Below, piece after piece: positions 43,258-56,431 of a stretch of 64,000 nt of DNA. A model generated the notes under the pieces. The model did not search any database and was not told where the DNA came from. It worked only from the letters and a program-made list of their open reading frames with translations. The translations under genes and the position numbers were made by a program. The stretch is from Trichoplax adhaerens (Eukaryota; Placozoa; Uniplacotomia; Trichoplacea; Trichoplacidae). The DNA lies in assembly GCF_000150275.1 (NCBI RefSeq), contig NW_002060968.1, positions 256,441-320,440 on the forward strand. Reading direction: 5' to 3'. Within the stretch, counting starts at the first letter, position 1. Every line of letters starts with the position of its first letter.

Positions 43258-44950
43258 TTAACTATAACTCGATCTATACTTTTTACTACTTCTTACGAAT
43301 ACATTTACAACGACCACAATGACTAATGCGATGAGAGAGTATTTCAACATCATGACAAGTCTTAAGTCGATTACATAGACAGCCCAGTTAGAATAAAACG
43401 CTAAATATATCGTAGTCATTCCTGAGAAGTAGGTGGTAAGTCCAAAAATAAGATGAAAACTTTTAGAGTTGTATTTTATAACTGGCATTTCATTAACCAT
43501 TTTCAGACCATATAAGATCTGTAGTATGGTCAAAATTAAGGTAGCAAGACCATACCAAGAGTGATAACTGACTAGGTGATTAGAATTAGATCTGTATTTG
43601 TTGAAAACAATCGTTGATGTACCAAGTAGGGTTAGTAGGCCAGCAGCCAATTGCATCTTTTGGTGACCGGCAACCTTATTCGGATACGTCGGGACGTTGA
43701 TGGGAAACTTTGTTGACGAAAAGAGTGAAATAGCTTCTGTCATGCAGAGAATAAACTAAAGATTGGGAGAGAACCTTGTCAGGTGGATACTTGACAAATA
43801 GAGTTGAAGTACTGCATAAGTTAGTAGTAATATTGATTCGCTCTAGTTAGTACTTACAGCCAAAGTCATGAATGTAGGATGCCAGGAAAATAATGCTGTA
43901 AGGAAAATGCTACCGATTAGACACACTCAGATATACTTTATTAAAATGATAAGGTCATCTCTACAACGTGTACTACATGCTATACTGGCAACAGTTCAAA
44001 ATAAGATATATGCTGTAGGTATATCCTATCAAGGTACCGGGCATGGTTACGTTGCCTGTCGTTCATGTAGCTTGCAGTATTGAATAATTTGTACATTCTA
44101 CATATGTCTAAGTTCAATCTCATTTTATGAATGTCAAGGTAGTGTTTTCGAAAATAACAACAGTAGACTTATCAATCGGTACATTTGATGGTGAAAATAG
44201 AGAAGTAGGTTAATGAAGTTTTCATACATGATTTGATTGAATAATAAATAGATTAATGAAGGCTGTCCAGAATTATTACAGCGTTTTCTTGCTGTTCTGT
44301 TGTGTATTCTGAATACCAATGCCGTGATAAAACGTTTTAACCTACAGTACAATATACATATTGATAAACATGATTCGAAATCGCTGTAGTGCCGATTTAG
44401 AATGTGGATTTAGTTCCTAGTTCATTACGGTTTCTTTAGCATACTGTACTATATTGTATCTGATACTGTCGTAGGAAATGCACCATGCCACGCAAGATTC
44501 AGTAGACATTCCTTCTTATAATACTGTACATGGTTGATGATCAACACCGTACTACCTGTTATGGTGTCTTTTCTTTTTTATTAATTGATAATAACATTCA
44601 GCATTTGCTCACGTTGTTGTTTACTCTAGATTCCATGTTCTGTTGCAGTTGTGATCAACATCGTTTAAGTCCAATTGATCACAATTGTACACGTGTATGA
44701 TCATACATACGTAACAGTATTAAAGTTATTAATCACTTTTTTTTTTCTAAACTGCACCGATATGAATAATATCAATTACAGTAATCCTTCATGAACTGAG
44801 CCAGCAAGGTAATAAACGTATCTTTTACAATCCTAACTTACATGATCCAGGCCTTGCCACATAAATTAGAGATGCACTTAAAAATATTACACAAACATGA
44901 ACTATGATTGAGCAAATATTTGAAAAGAAGGATGTTTGTGTTGTAGCCAT
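43258..44950 (-). CDS. CYB561D2: cytochrome b561 domain protein, CYB561D2-like
   Basis: Three exons join in frame to 214 residues (human protein 222): 44842-44950, 43858-43895, 43258-43755. Start MATTQTSFFSNICSIIVHV. ARPGSSLFSWHPTFMTLA spans two splice junctions and matches the vertebrate protein, which confirms the 38-base middle exon. The following exon begins FILCMTEAISLF; the ATG inside it is not the real start. Six hydrophobic segments are expected. Haem-ligand-type histidines are visible in IIVHV, SWHP, AGHQ, SYHS and SFHL. The family performs transmembrane electron transfer (ascorbate or ferric reductase) in endomembranes. The exon containing the ATG extends upstream to an acceptor near 44988, so a 5' untranslated exon is likely. 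Divergent to SPT5. Confidence 0.88.
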
Positions 44951-45127
44951 GTTTCCAGTTGTCTCAGCCCTTTTGTGTCTCTTAACCGCTGCAGTCATTA
45001 AAGTTTATACATTAGTATCCGGTTATGATAGGTCCGTTACCTATCGATCATGACGATACTTTACCAATTGAATTGAAAACAAGTGATTTTACCAATTATC
45101 GCTCAAAAATGAAGAAGAAGAACTTGC

Positions 45128-45235
45128 CTTGATCCTTGGCTTGCGATCGGACAGCTTCTGCAACTCTATCTTGCAGTAAGAGTGCAGCGTTGCCAGTCTG
45201 ACTACAGTATACAAGTACACCCAACCCGCAAGATT
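45128..45235 (-). other. candidate upstream exon of the CYB561D2-like gene
   Basis: On the minus strand an open stretch ends GATCAAG/GCAAGT, the strong consensus of GC-AG introns, and the acceptor GACTGCAG at 44989-44990 would join it to the ATG exon. The joined frame is open (through YCSQTGNAALLLQDRVAEAV) but has no in-frame ATG after its upstream stop, so it is probably 5' untranslated. Boundaries on the 5' side are not resolved. Confidence 0.3.
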
Positions 45236-45491
45236 CTACAGCATCGATGAGGATACTGTTGCATGATTACCCTGGTGTCATACAGTTTGACTGACTAATC
45301 TGTTATGCATGTTTTACGAATTAGGTAAGGCAGCAATAGCTAATGGCTACGAATGATGGAGCAAGAGTTTGGGATTGGATAGAATCTGTCTTTCTATCGA
45401 CTGTACTGTTATCATGCATGGATCAATCTGTCTTGTTGATTGCTGTATGAGGAAATAGTGTAAAGTAGTTGACAAAATTTTATTTTCGGAG

Positions 45492-46260
45492 TGTTGGGTT
45501 ACTGCTAAGCCAGGCGATGTAAAATGGATGTCATCAGTGTCGAAGCCAGTTGGAGTATGGCGTCAAGATTTTACATGTCTTGATACGACATCTGTTTTAC
45601 ACATGTTTTATGGATTCTAGTTCACTACTGTATGGAGTAGTGAAACCTGACGAGTTTTAGCCTTGAAGATTGCAATCTATGGCTATCGAATATGGAGTAT
45701 CGCTCAATGGAAAATGACACAGTGGATGACTGGATGACAGTGGTTGTTGTTTTTTTTGTTGGGTTACTGCTAGGCCAGGCGATGTAAAATGGATGTCATG
45801 AATGTCGAAAGCCAGTTGGAGTATGGCGTCAAGATTTTACATGTCTTGATACGACATCTGTTTTACACATGTTTTATGGATTCTAGTCCACTACTGTATG
45901 GGAGTAGTGAAACCTGACGAGTTTTAGCCTTAAAGATTGCAATCTATGGCTATCGAATATGGAGTATCGCTCAATGGAAAATGACACAGTGGATGACTGG
46001 ATGACAGTGGTTGTTGTTTTTTTTGTTGGGTTACTGCTAGGCCAGGCGATGTAAAATGGATGTCATGAATGTCGAAAGCCAGTTGGAGTATGGCGTCAAG
46101 ATTTTACATGTCTTGATACGACATCTGTTTTGCGGATTCTAGTCCACTACTGTATGGAGTAGTGAAACCTGACGAGTTTTAGCCTTGAAGATTGCAATGT
46201 ATGGCTATCGAATATGGAGTATCGCTCAATGGAAAATGACACAGTGGATGACTGGACAGG
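45492..46260. repeat. three-copy tandem repeat, 266-267-base unit
   Basis: Copies begin with GTTGGGTTACTGCTA at 45492, 45758 and 46025. Each contains ...CAGGCGATGTAAAATGGATG, GGCGTCAAGATTTTACATG, CCTGACGAGTTTTAGCCTT and ATGGAGTATCGCTCAATGG. Copies 1 and 2 are nearly identical; copy 3 has a short internal deletion (ACACATGTTTTA lost). Non-coding. Confidence 0.85.
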
Positions 46261-46620
46261 GATGCCACTAGCATGCGGTATCGAGCGGCAAAACCTGCCG
46301 AGTTATTCACCTTGATATCTCTATCGAATACTGAATATCGTCCAAGTGCAAAGAGCACAGTGGACAACTAGACGAGGATGCAACGTCGACAACTTGACAG
46401 GGATGCAACCGGCATACTGTATCGAGTAGCAAAAGCTGCCGAGTATTTACCCTTGACGTCTGTATCAAATATTCAATATCGCTCAATTGTAAATACCACC
46501 GTCAACAACTTGACAGGGATGCAACTAGTAAACAGTACTGCAGTTATCGAGTAGCAAAACCTGCCGAGTTTCTAAGCTTGACATCACTATCGAATATGGA
46601 GAGTCCATGTTGCTCAACTG
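46255..46620. repeat. degenerate tandem array derived from the 266-base unit
   Basis: About three diverged units of 110-140 bases repeat ACAGGGATGCAAC...TATCGAGTAGCAAAACCTGCCGAGT...TTGAC.TC..TATCGAATAT. They resemble the second half of the 266-base unit next to them, and look like older members of the same satellite. Confidence 0.65.
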
Positions 46621-47240
46621 CAAATAACACAGTTGACAGTACTCCAATATGTAGGATTGGAGATAGACCTGACTTGGAGATCAAAGTTGATAGAACAAAA
46701 TGGACAATTTGCAGAATGAAAGTTGCAATCAACCAGGTCCAACAGCTTGACTACAAGTACTATACACACTCCTCAAGCTTCCTCCAGTACTGTACTGTAG
46801 AATATTGAGAGTCCATGTTGCACAACTGCAAATAACACAGTTGACAGTACTCCAATATGTAGGATTGGAGATCAACCTTGCAATTTTCAGTTGATACAAT
46901 AAAATGGACAATTTGCAGAATTCAAGTTGCAATCAACGAGGTCCAACTAGACCTGAGAAAGGTTCGATTCAATACCTTTTTGGTCGATATAAGAACCTGA
47001 ACTTGAACCGCTTTGACATCAATCAAACCTGAACCAAACCGATTTTACCATTATATCCGCCATTACACTCCTCAAGCTTAACTACTGTACTGTATATCCG
47101 CCATCACACTCCTCAAGCTGCCTCTAGTAGGGTGCTGTATATCCGCCATCACCAGTTTACTCAACACCTACAGTACCGTAGTGTACAGTACAGTACCGCT
47201 AAGTATGTACTGTACACCGTACAATACAGTTCAGTATGGC
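46600..47240. repeat. complex repeat and GTAC-rich patch upstream of SPT5
   Basis: A block GAGAGTCCATGTTGC.CAACTGCAAATAACACAG...TAGGATTGGAGAT occurs at about 46599 and again at about 46808. ATATCCGCCAT(C/T)ACA...CTCCTCAAGCT recurs around 47050-47150. The end (47150-47235) is dense in CAGTACAGTAC and ACTGTACACCGTACA words like those at 1-960. Confidence 0.7.
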
Positions 47241-47593
47241 GCTAGAAAGGGAACCCTTGGAAAGTACTGTAACCAGCGGAAAAGTGAATCCCGCATACGA
47301 TTGTCGTGCAATCAACTCACTCACTAAGACGTTTCATACAGTCAAGTCGAGTGACTCTCCAATACAGTCAGACACCATCGATCGATCGCCAACAAAGTGT
47401 CACTACTGGTTGGTACGTTTTCATATGGTCGAGTGACTGCCAACTGCAATTGCCAGTGTAATCGACTTGGCTGGAAAGCTTTGAGTTGGAAATTGACAAT
47501 CTGCTAGAGAACATTTGCAGAGAAAAATTAGGCTAGAATAGTCAAGAAACTGCATCTAAATTGATTGAAATTGAAGGAAAAAGGAAAGAAAGA

Positions 47594-50500
47594 ATGTCTG
47601 GGAGTGAAGAGGAATTTTCTGCTGGCGAAGAAGAGCTAGAAGACGAAGTGGACGATGAAGAAGACGAGGAGGACTTGGTAAGTCGAATCATGTCGGTTGC
47701 TAACATTGTACAGTCTGCTTGGATTGCATTTGATACCTATTACTTTGAGAGTGGAATGGCTAGTTTGGATATCATTGACTGTGGTAGTCGTCCCATTCAG
47801 TTCTTGAGTCGTGCAGAAATAAGATAGTCATGGATGACAGCCAAGAAATGATTTAAATGAATAGGCAAGGAGTGATATTTTTCCCGTCATCCTTTACTGG
47901 ACCAGTCAAAACCAACGATAGACTGGTGCAGAAGAAGGCTAATAGGACGGCGTCGTTGTACAGTTGCTAGACATGGACAACATCAAGTCCATGGTGTAGG
48001 ATTACTACTTAGAGTGGTAGTGTACAGTAGTGAAGAATAATATAGAATCGAATATCATAACGTCTAATAGAGCCCGCCATACAAATGTCGATCAAGTCCA
48101 AGCCGATCTTGATACCTGGTATCAGCGATCCCCAGTCTTGACCGTGACGGTCCATATTTTAGCTGAACACGCTAAGTTAATCCCGAGTTGAAGCCATAAG
48201 ACGATAGCAGAGTCCAAACGATATTACTGCTCACATCTTATAGGGCCCGCCATACAAATGTCGATCAAGTCCAAGCCGATCTTGATAGCTGGTATCAGCG
48301 ATCCCCAGTCTTGACCGTGACGGTCATTATTTTAGCTGAATACGCTAAGTTAATCCCGAGTTGAAGGCATAAGACGACAGCAGAGTCCAAACGATATTAC
48401 TGCTCACATCTTACTACACTGACAGCAATAGCCAACGATAGCGTTGTATCATGGATTGAGTAGCACATTGGCAGACTTACAAATGACCTGAAAGTCAACG
48501 TCTGATCGTCATGATCAATTCAACTGCCACCATGTACTAGCATTACATTTGAAAAACAGTGGCAAGATAGATCAACGTATGTAGGGCAGAACTACGATTG
48601 ATCAACGTTACCATCATCAATTGTACATTTCCCAGTGGAATATTGATAGTCTTCAAGACCATATACGATACGATAATAGGATGATATCCAACGCAACAAG
48701 CCACTCATAATCATTACTAATTGCATTGATCCATGAAGAAATTGAAATATTCCATTGACCGTAGGATGATGATGAATCATATGATGATGAAGATGAAGAC
48801 AGTTATTTGAAGAAAAGCAAGAAACCAAAGAAGAGAAGTGCTTTCATTATTGAAGAAGCAGGTGCGTATGTTGTCGCTCAATTGTATTCATAAAGTTCTG
48901 TCGTGAGGACATAGCCATGAATAATTATACGCGTATCTTGTCACTTAGACGTCGATGATGGACAGGATGATGAAGATGATGAGGAATGGGAGGAAGGTGC
49001 CGAAGAAATAATTGATCAAGCAGGTTAGCTGGAATTCCTCTTTCAAGGTTCCTTCATAGACTTGATCAACATTCGATTAAATTCCATCAAGTTAATATTA
49101 CACTTAGCTTCGAACTGTATTGCGCTAACGGTCGTTTGTAATCAAAAGTTATTCCATCTTCTTTCTTTGTATAGTGGATGTGGAACCTCTTTCCAAAGAA
49201 AACGATATCAAGGTAACCGTAACAATTGGGTATATATGTGTGCAGTGAGAATAGAGTTGTGTCGACTTTTTCCCTAATATTGATTGATATTGTTCAACAA
49301 TACATTTGCAATAACCATTATCGATAAAAACTTGTTTTTCTTCCGATTAATTATTTGATAGTTTCGAAGAGATATTGATCTTATGCTAAGGTATGACCAT
49401 TAGGATAGTTTCTTGATAGTGATAATACTTTTCAATATAGTCCTGAGCGACATACAATTCTAACAAATTTGCAAAGCTAACCGCTCCAATTACTATAAAA
49501 GCGAAAAGAAAGAAAATGAAATTAATGAATATTATCGTCGAAAATATGCTGCAACGGATAGAACCAAGTAAGACAGCGTAAAAGTTGACCCTTTTACTAA
49601 TTATTACTCAATTGACCTTGGAGTTGAACGTTGTAGTAAATAATGCAACACTATAGTTGGTGGCATGTAATTTCATTATTCTTTATGATAGGCTAAGTGA
49701 TCATCCGGATGAGGTGAAGCAAAAGAGTAAATTACCAGACATAAAGTAAGAGTGTATCTTATCGAATTACTGAATGATTTGAAATTGGACTACCATCTAA
49801 AACTCGTTATGTATTCGCGCATTGCCTTATTAGGGATCCAAATCTTTGGATGGTCAAGTGCAAGGTACGGAGTGGTATTGAAGCTTTTCCTTCAATGTTT
49901 CCTAATCTTATACTCCTATATTCCAAATAGATTGGGGAAGAAAAATCCGTTGCAATAACCCTCATGAATAAATTTATTTCCTTTGAAGCTAAAGGGACGG
50001 TAAGCCTTCTTTAGAAATGCTCTTACGTGCTTGACATAGTTAGACATTTATCATGATGTTGTGATGGATTGACGTTATCATCTTTGCACTTCGTAGCCAT
50101 TGCAAATTAAATCTGTGGTAGCTGTGGAAGGATTGAAAGGTTACATTTACGTCGAAGCTTTCAAGCAGAATCATGTTAAGCAGGTTAGATCGAAACTCAT
50201 GATTGAGATTGAGATTTACTACGCGTATAAATGATCTGTTGCTGAGGCTGAAGTACATGCGTATGTATTTATAAGGCAATAGAAGGAATCGGCTACCTTC
50301 GATTGGGATACTATAAACAACAGATGGTACCTATTAAGGAAATGACGGATGTTTTAAGAGTTGTAAAGAGTATTCCTGACTTACAAGCGGATGGTTGGGT
50401 TCGACTTAAGCGTGGAGTGTATAAAGATGATATTGCAAAGGTTCTATTTAATTGTATAATCCATCAACGCTGATGACATAATTATACTAATCATTAGCAA

Positions 50501-53500
50501 TTTTTTTTAGGTTATTAAAGTAGATAACAACCGAAATCAGGTAATTAAAGTAACATAGACGAAACTGTCATCGCAATATGTTGCCAATAAATACTTACCT
50601 AGAATATTGTATGCGGTAAAAATGTATACTATAGTGTATTAATATTCTATCATATTTTTGTTTAGGTCACGTTAAAAATGATTCCTCGAATTGATTTAAC
50701 CCGTAAACGTGGAGAGAAGCAATCTGTACGTACGGATATTATTGAGCAGGTTTTATAATAAACTAATTAGACCGTTGAAATTGAGAATTGAAAAAAGAGT
50801 TTTTAATTCGTATTTTTAGCACGATGGTGAAAAGCGCAAAAGAAAAGGAAGACCAAAAGCTAAACTATTTGATATGGATTTGATAAGGTGTGATAAATGT
50901 TAGCTTATGAATAAAGATTTACAGTTCCGATGTGATCAGATGATTTATTTTAAATAAACTTGATTGAATCGTTGGTAAATGTTCATAGGTCAATCAATGG
51001 AGAAGTTACTAGTGAAGGTGGATATTTAGTGTTTGAAGGAAATCGATTTAGGGAGGGATTTATGTATAAAACCATGGCCATGTCTGCTATTGTAAGAAAA
51101 TGTCAACATTTAATTTAAAATCATACAAATCGAGAATTCTGTGTAACTAATGATAGTCTGCATTGAATTAAATGATATGTCATACATAGAATGCGGAAGG
51201 TGTCATTCCTAGTCTTACTGAGTTAGAAAATTTTGAACTTGACCCAGATACAGTTGCTGTCTCTAAAGGTTGGATTGTATGCCTTTTTTAATTTTTCCTC
51301 ATTTTTATTGGAAAAAGCAAATATTGCTTTATGTAATAAATTTACATATTCGTTAAATGTTTTACAGATCTTACCTCCATTCTGGACAAGGATTCACCAG
51401 TTTTTGTTGCTGGTGACGTTATTAAGGTACAAAATGGTGACTTAAAAGGGCTACTCGGTGAGGTGATAGCTATTAATGTGGATATAGTCACAGTGATGCC
51501 AAAGCATGAAGATTTAAAGGTTCGCATTTAAAGCTGTTTAATTCGATTAGGAATTTGTTATATCGACTTAATGTTAATTACGTAATTATCTGTAGGAACC
51601 TTTAGAATTTCGCCTTGATCAAGTAAGCAAAACTTTCAAAATTGGAGAGCACGTCAAAGTTGTTAGAGGTAAATTTGAAGGAGATACTGGTCTTGTGGTT
51701 CGGGTTAATGAAGAAGATGACGGTTTAGTTTTGTTTACCGACTTGACAATGCACGAGGTAATCATGAAGAAGCGAAAATTTTTTGCGACTCTAGAATAGA
51801 ATAAAGTTATAAATTTGAAATTGTAATTTATTGCATTAGGTAAAGGTGCTCACGCGTGATGTACAATTATGTACGGAAATTAGCAGCGGTATTGATTCCT
51901 CTGGTCATTTTCAGCTTGGCGATTTAGTTCAAATTGAGTATGAGTCATTTAATTGCATAGGTTGCTTTCGTTGTCCCACGCTTAAATTGTAAGTATAATT
52001 AATTAAAGCCATCTCTCTTGTTCTAAATAGTTCACAAACAGTGGGTTGCGTTGTACGCGTTCTACGAGAAGAAATGGCTGTATTAAATATGCATGGCAAA
52101 GTTGTCAAAGTTAAGCCGCAAAGTATTTCTAAAAAGCGAGACTCTCGTAATGCAGTTGCATTGGATGGAGACGGGGTAATTATAACCTTGTCAGTTTCAG
52201 CGATACGCCATCTTGCTCATTATAAATGATTAGTTTAATTAATTGATTTTTTTCACTTACTGTAATGCGTAGAATGCACTTCATATTAAAGATATCGTCA
52301 AAGTCATTGATGGACCTCATAACGTTAGTACCAATAAAGAAGGTTGCTGTGTTGCTTTTTCATATGTATACAATATATTCTTTATGATTATCGAACTTGT
52401 TCTTTTGCTACAGGGACAGCAAGCTGAAGTCAAGCACCTGTTTCGAAGTTTTGTATTTTTATACTCTAAAATGTTTCCAGATAATGGTGGCATTTTTGTT
52501 TGCAGAAGTCGCCACTTAATACTTGCTGGCAGTGCAAAGGTATTTACGAACTTACTTACTTATGATGACGTATAAATAAAATGATGTAATCGATTTTGGT
52601 ACAACTTTCATCTGTTTGCAATGCATAAAAAATTTTATAGCGACAAGATAACGGTGACAGTAGAACACCATTTGTCCCGCAATCACCTCGAATCACTAGC
52701 CCAGCTCATCCTCAAGTGCAAGGTTTAACTATGATTGCTCACATAACATTACCTTATAACTTTATCACTGTTCGCTTGGATTAAAATAATTGAACGATAT
52801 TAGGAGTGAGACATGGACCAGGTGCAGGTAGAGGTCGGGGAAAGAAAGGACGCGATCCTATAATTGGCCAGAGTATTCGCATATTCCAAGGACCTTTCAA
52901 GAATTATATCGGAATTGCCAAAGACGCCACAGATACAACCGTCCGTGTAGAATTGCATAGTACATGCAAAACAATCACTGTTGATCGCAGCAGAGTGGTA
53001 GTCGTAAAGTACGCGTGTTGTATTTGTTTTGTTGCAGGTCTAATTAGATTGAGCCTTTAATATATGATTTTAAGCAATGTACCATTGCCTGCATAACATT
53101 TAGAGACGGGAAAGAGGAAAGTGCTGGTGGTGTAACTGGAATAACTCCTAGTTATGGAAGTCAAACTCCTATGTATGGATCAAGAACCCCTATGTATGGT
53201 GCTCAAACGCCTCTTTATGATGGTAAGTGTTTTAGGAGATAAAAAAACGTTGATTGATGTAATGTAGTGATAATTGCAAGGTAATGGTTCATCATATGCA
53301 TATTAGGCAATCGGACTCCTCGCTATGGTTCTCAAACACCTATGCATGATGGTTCAAGAACACCAAGTTATTCCAGTGCGTGGGATCCGAAAGTACCAAA
53401 TACTCCATCAAGGTTTGCCTATCGATATAAATTTAAAATTAGTAGCTCAGATACTGATTGGCATTTCTTAAATTCACCAATTGTGTAAGTATAGCAGAAC

Positions 53501-54633
53501 AGAGGACGATTTTGATTATAACACAGACAGCGTAAATCCATCGCCTCAAGGATATCATAGTAATCCAGTAACGCCAGGTTGGATAAAATAATAATGATCT
53601 ATCGTAGTACTCTTGGATGTGCGATTACTAGTTATATACTGTATTTAGTGTTTGTAATAAGAGACATGCTATACAATCAATTGTTCTATAGGCGCTTACT
53701 CTGCGAACTCTCCCGGATTATATCCAAATACACCGCCAAACATGTCTGCGTCGTACACACCAATTGGTAGCGTGTACTCATCTGAAACTTCGTATTCACC
53801 TTATGGTTCTGTTCCTACTGCATCGCCGGCGTTATCAAACCCCATGACACCTATGAACCCAATATCTCCTGCTATCAATCCACCAACACCCGGTATGCCT
53901 TCGGTGGAATTAGACAGAGGTAAGATTACCAGGCATGCAATATATTCTTGTATGATTTTGTGTAAAAACTAACAAACATTAAATTGTTGCAGCCATTCCT
54001 GATTGGCATACTATTGGTATAGAAGTAGAAGTAGTTAAATCTGAGGTATACGAAAAATTTTTTTTCAATCAACTATGCTAATATAAGATTGCTCCATTTA
54101 CAGTGTGAATTAGAGTATTATTTCTAGTTTTCATAGCTAACCTCTTGTTTTATTGACATTCGATTGTAAATCAGCAACACAAGCATTTGGGACAAAGAGG
54201 AGGAATACGAAACATTTCTGTAAGCATTATTTTGATCTAACTATCGTTGAGTATTTATCATTACAACGGCATTAAAGTATAAAATTGATGTTAATAAATT
54301 ATTGTTATTGTAGGGGGACTGCTGCAGTGTCTATTTATATGATGAAAAGATAGAACGCGAATTTACAAAGTTATCTTTACGACCAGTCATCCCTAAAAAG
54401 AACGATAAAGTACGTTGTAACAGGATTAGAATAGAATTTATCTTTTGTTAGCATTAGACTAAACTTACTTTTCTAATTAAATTGTGTAGGTTATGATCAT
54501 ACAATCGGAGCATAGAGGTTCTGTGGCAACATTGATCAACATAGATAACGAAGATGGTGTTATACGATTTGGAACAGACGGTACCGTGACTATTTTAAAA
54601 TTAGAAAATTTAGTAAAGGTAGCTAATATGTAA
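47594..54633 (+). CDS. SUPT5H: transcription elongation factor SPT5
   Basis: About 32 exons, from ATG at 47594 ([18 protein letters not shown]) to TAA at 54631-54633, give about 1,026 residues (human 1,087). Order: acidic N-terminus (1-110), NGN domain (about 148-245; ends [20 protein letters not shown]), KOW1 ([14 protein letters not shown]), KOW2-3 ([31 protein letters not shown]), KOW4 ([14 protein letters not shown]), KOW5 ([18 protein letters not shown]), a C-terminal repeat region with TPMYGS/TPMYGA motifs (about 740-920), then terminal KOWs. SPT5 pairs with SPT4 (DSIF) on RNA polymerase II. It controls pausing and elongation, and P-TEFb phosphorylates the repeat region. Every junction is in frame except the intron after KOW4 (about 52351-52413), where the best donor would break the frame. 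Intron 1 holds a tandem repeat. Confidence 0.93.
48072..48416. repeat. two-copy tandem repeat, 173-base unit, in SPT5 intron 1
   Basis: GCCCGCCATACAAATGTCGA begins at 48072 and 48245. The copies are nearly identical, with about six differences (GATACCTGG/GATAGCTGG, GGTCCATAT/GGTCATTAT and a few others). Each includes GGTATCAGCGATCCCCAGTC and GCTAAGTTAATCCCGAGTTG. I considered a 5S rRNA or SINE origin, but similarity is too weak. Confidence 0.85.
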
Positions 54634-56431
54634 TCATCGTTGGAAAGACTACCAAATAGTAAATGTAAAAATTTAATGTTTAAATATTATCCGTCGTTTA
54701 CCAAATGAAGCTGCATATGAAACGTGGTTAACGGCAATTAATCGCTCTTAGCAGAAATTGCTGAGGCAAAATGACAAATCACTCCAGTATATGTATTTAT
54801 AAATATTCGACTCAGTTTAGAATTTACTGGCAATGCTCGAAGCGGTTTTAAAATCGTTAGAATTTTTGATTTAAGTAAAATGACTTATATTCAAAGTTGT
54901 CTTTAATAAACATGTTTCCGTTTAAGGCTTTGTTCATTCTCCTGAGGTTAATTTGTGAGAGGAAAGACGTACACATTTTGCTATATAAGGGTCATATTTC
55001 TGGAGAATATTTGCTTGATAGCATTGGTAGTGACTCTTTGTATGAGAGTGGGTCTATATTATGTGAGAGTGAAGCGATATACTGTTGGAGTTGCACCTCC
55101 TGATCGGTATTGCTATACGCGTTACATTCGTAGACTACTAGTAATATACACATATCTAGTCGTTCATGGCACAATTTTTCTATTTTTCTATTACATCTAA
55201 GATAACTATTCTTATGGCATGCGTTAACTCGTTTCTAAGTAGAAAACTGCAGAAATGCATGTTAGGATGACTTGTTAGCTGTAATACCTGGTACAACTGA
55301 TAGTTGCGAACCAGTTGAACTATTACATCATATACGAATGATCATTGAATGCATGCTATAATCCCGTTGAAGATTTGTAACTCAAAACGAATTAATGATA
55401 ACAAAGCTCAAACTAGCGCAACATGTTAGACTCTGAAGAAGATACAATTATTTGGTTTTTCAGATTATTAGAACGGTATTACCGGCACAACTAGCTATCA
55501 ATATTAAAAATTAACGATAATGTATAATTAACATAAGGTAAAGTTCCCTGTTGTAAATTGTATTATTGCTGCAGTAAAGAGCTGTCCATCATTCATGAAT
55601 ATCGCTGAACAGAAAATACGAAAAAGGATAGAATATTATAAATTAGGTGCAAGTCTACATTGATGGAAATTATAAAGATTTTACACATCTTTAGTTTCAT
55701 GAAGATATCTACTTAAAGTGACTGAAACATGAAAACGTTTTGCTCTATTTATAACTACGCACTACTATATTTTCAATTCCAAAACTACAGAATTTTTCTA
55801 AGAGTTAGCGAATTGCTTTTATACGAATTACAACTTAATCAGGCATTAGTTAGACCACAGAGTTACGACGTGCATACGATCACGTACCATTGGAATGGAA
55901 GCGTTTAGCAGATTCCCTGCTGATAATGATGAGCAAGGATTTGCTTCTCATAATAAAGGAACGAGAGGCGTTCTCTGTTCGTTGCTTAGTAACTGCGCTC
56001 GACTGCTGAATATTAAATGGTGAAATATATTATTACGTCGATTTACTGCCATAAATTAATTTCGTTAGAAAGTATCCTGGAGGTTTTCGATAGATTATAA
56101 CTACGAAATATTATTTAAACTATAATATGTTAGAAAAGGTAACGGTAAGGGGTACAATTACGACACAAATAAAGATTGATCTTTATTAATCTTCACACAA
56201 ACTGAGAAGTTTGTTCGCCAAACCGGTACTTTACATCGGTAATAAGATAGGACGATTAATACAGGAGTGATTAATTCATGCGTTATTGCGGGGAAAAAAG
56301 CCGTTAAGGTTTATTTAAAAACCTAGAAGAAAAAAGTATAACTGTTAGGTACCACAAGCAGTTAACTTGTTCTTACTCTGTATATTTAAGAAAAGTAATT
56401 ATAATTGATCAAAAAGAACAGAAATAAAAAA
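54634..56431. other. intergenic between SPT5 and the first Kelch gene
   Basis: An AATAAA at 54905-54910 may end the SPT5 transcript. From about 55560 the sequence is related to 59770-60672, the matching flank of the second Kelch gene, so the duplication includes upstream DNA. No other ORF recognised. Confidence 0.5.
54905..54910 (+). terminator. AATAAA, possible SPT5 polyadenylation signal
   Basis: First canonical signal after the SPT5 stop, 272 bases downstream; moderately plausible. Confidence 0.4.

Noticed and set aside
46955-46985. AGGTTCGATTCAATACC, resembling a tRNA B box
   Set aside because: No matching A box, acceptor stem or cloverleaf could be drawn in the preceding 70 bases.
47221-47440. 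Plus-strand 66-codon ORF at 47236-47436 ahead of SPT5
   Set aside because: It overlaps the GTAC repeat and the likely SPT5 promoter or leader, and has no family resemblance.
48072-48416. Tandem unit considered as 5S rRNA genes
   Set aside because: Unit length and a few shared words (GCCATAC, CCGATCT, GCTAAG) are suggestive, but the order and internal promoter do not match 5S rRNA.
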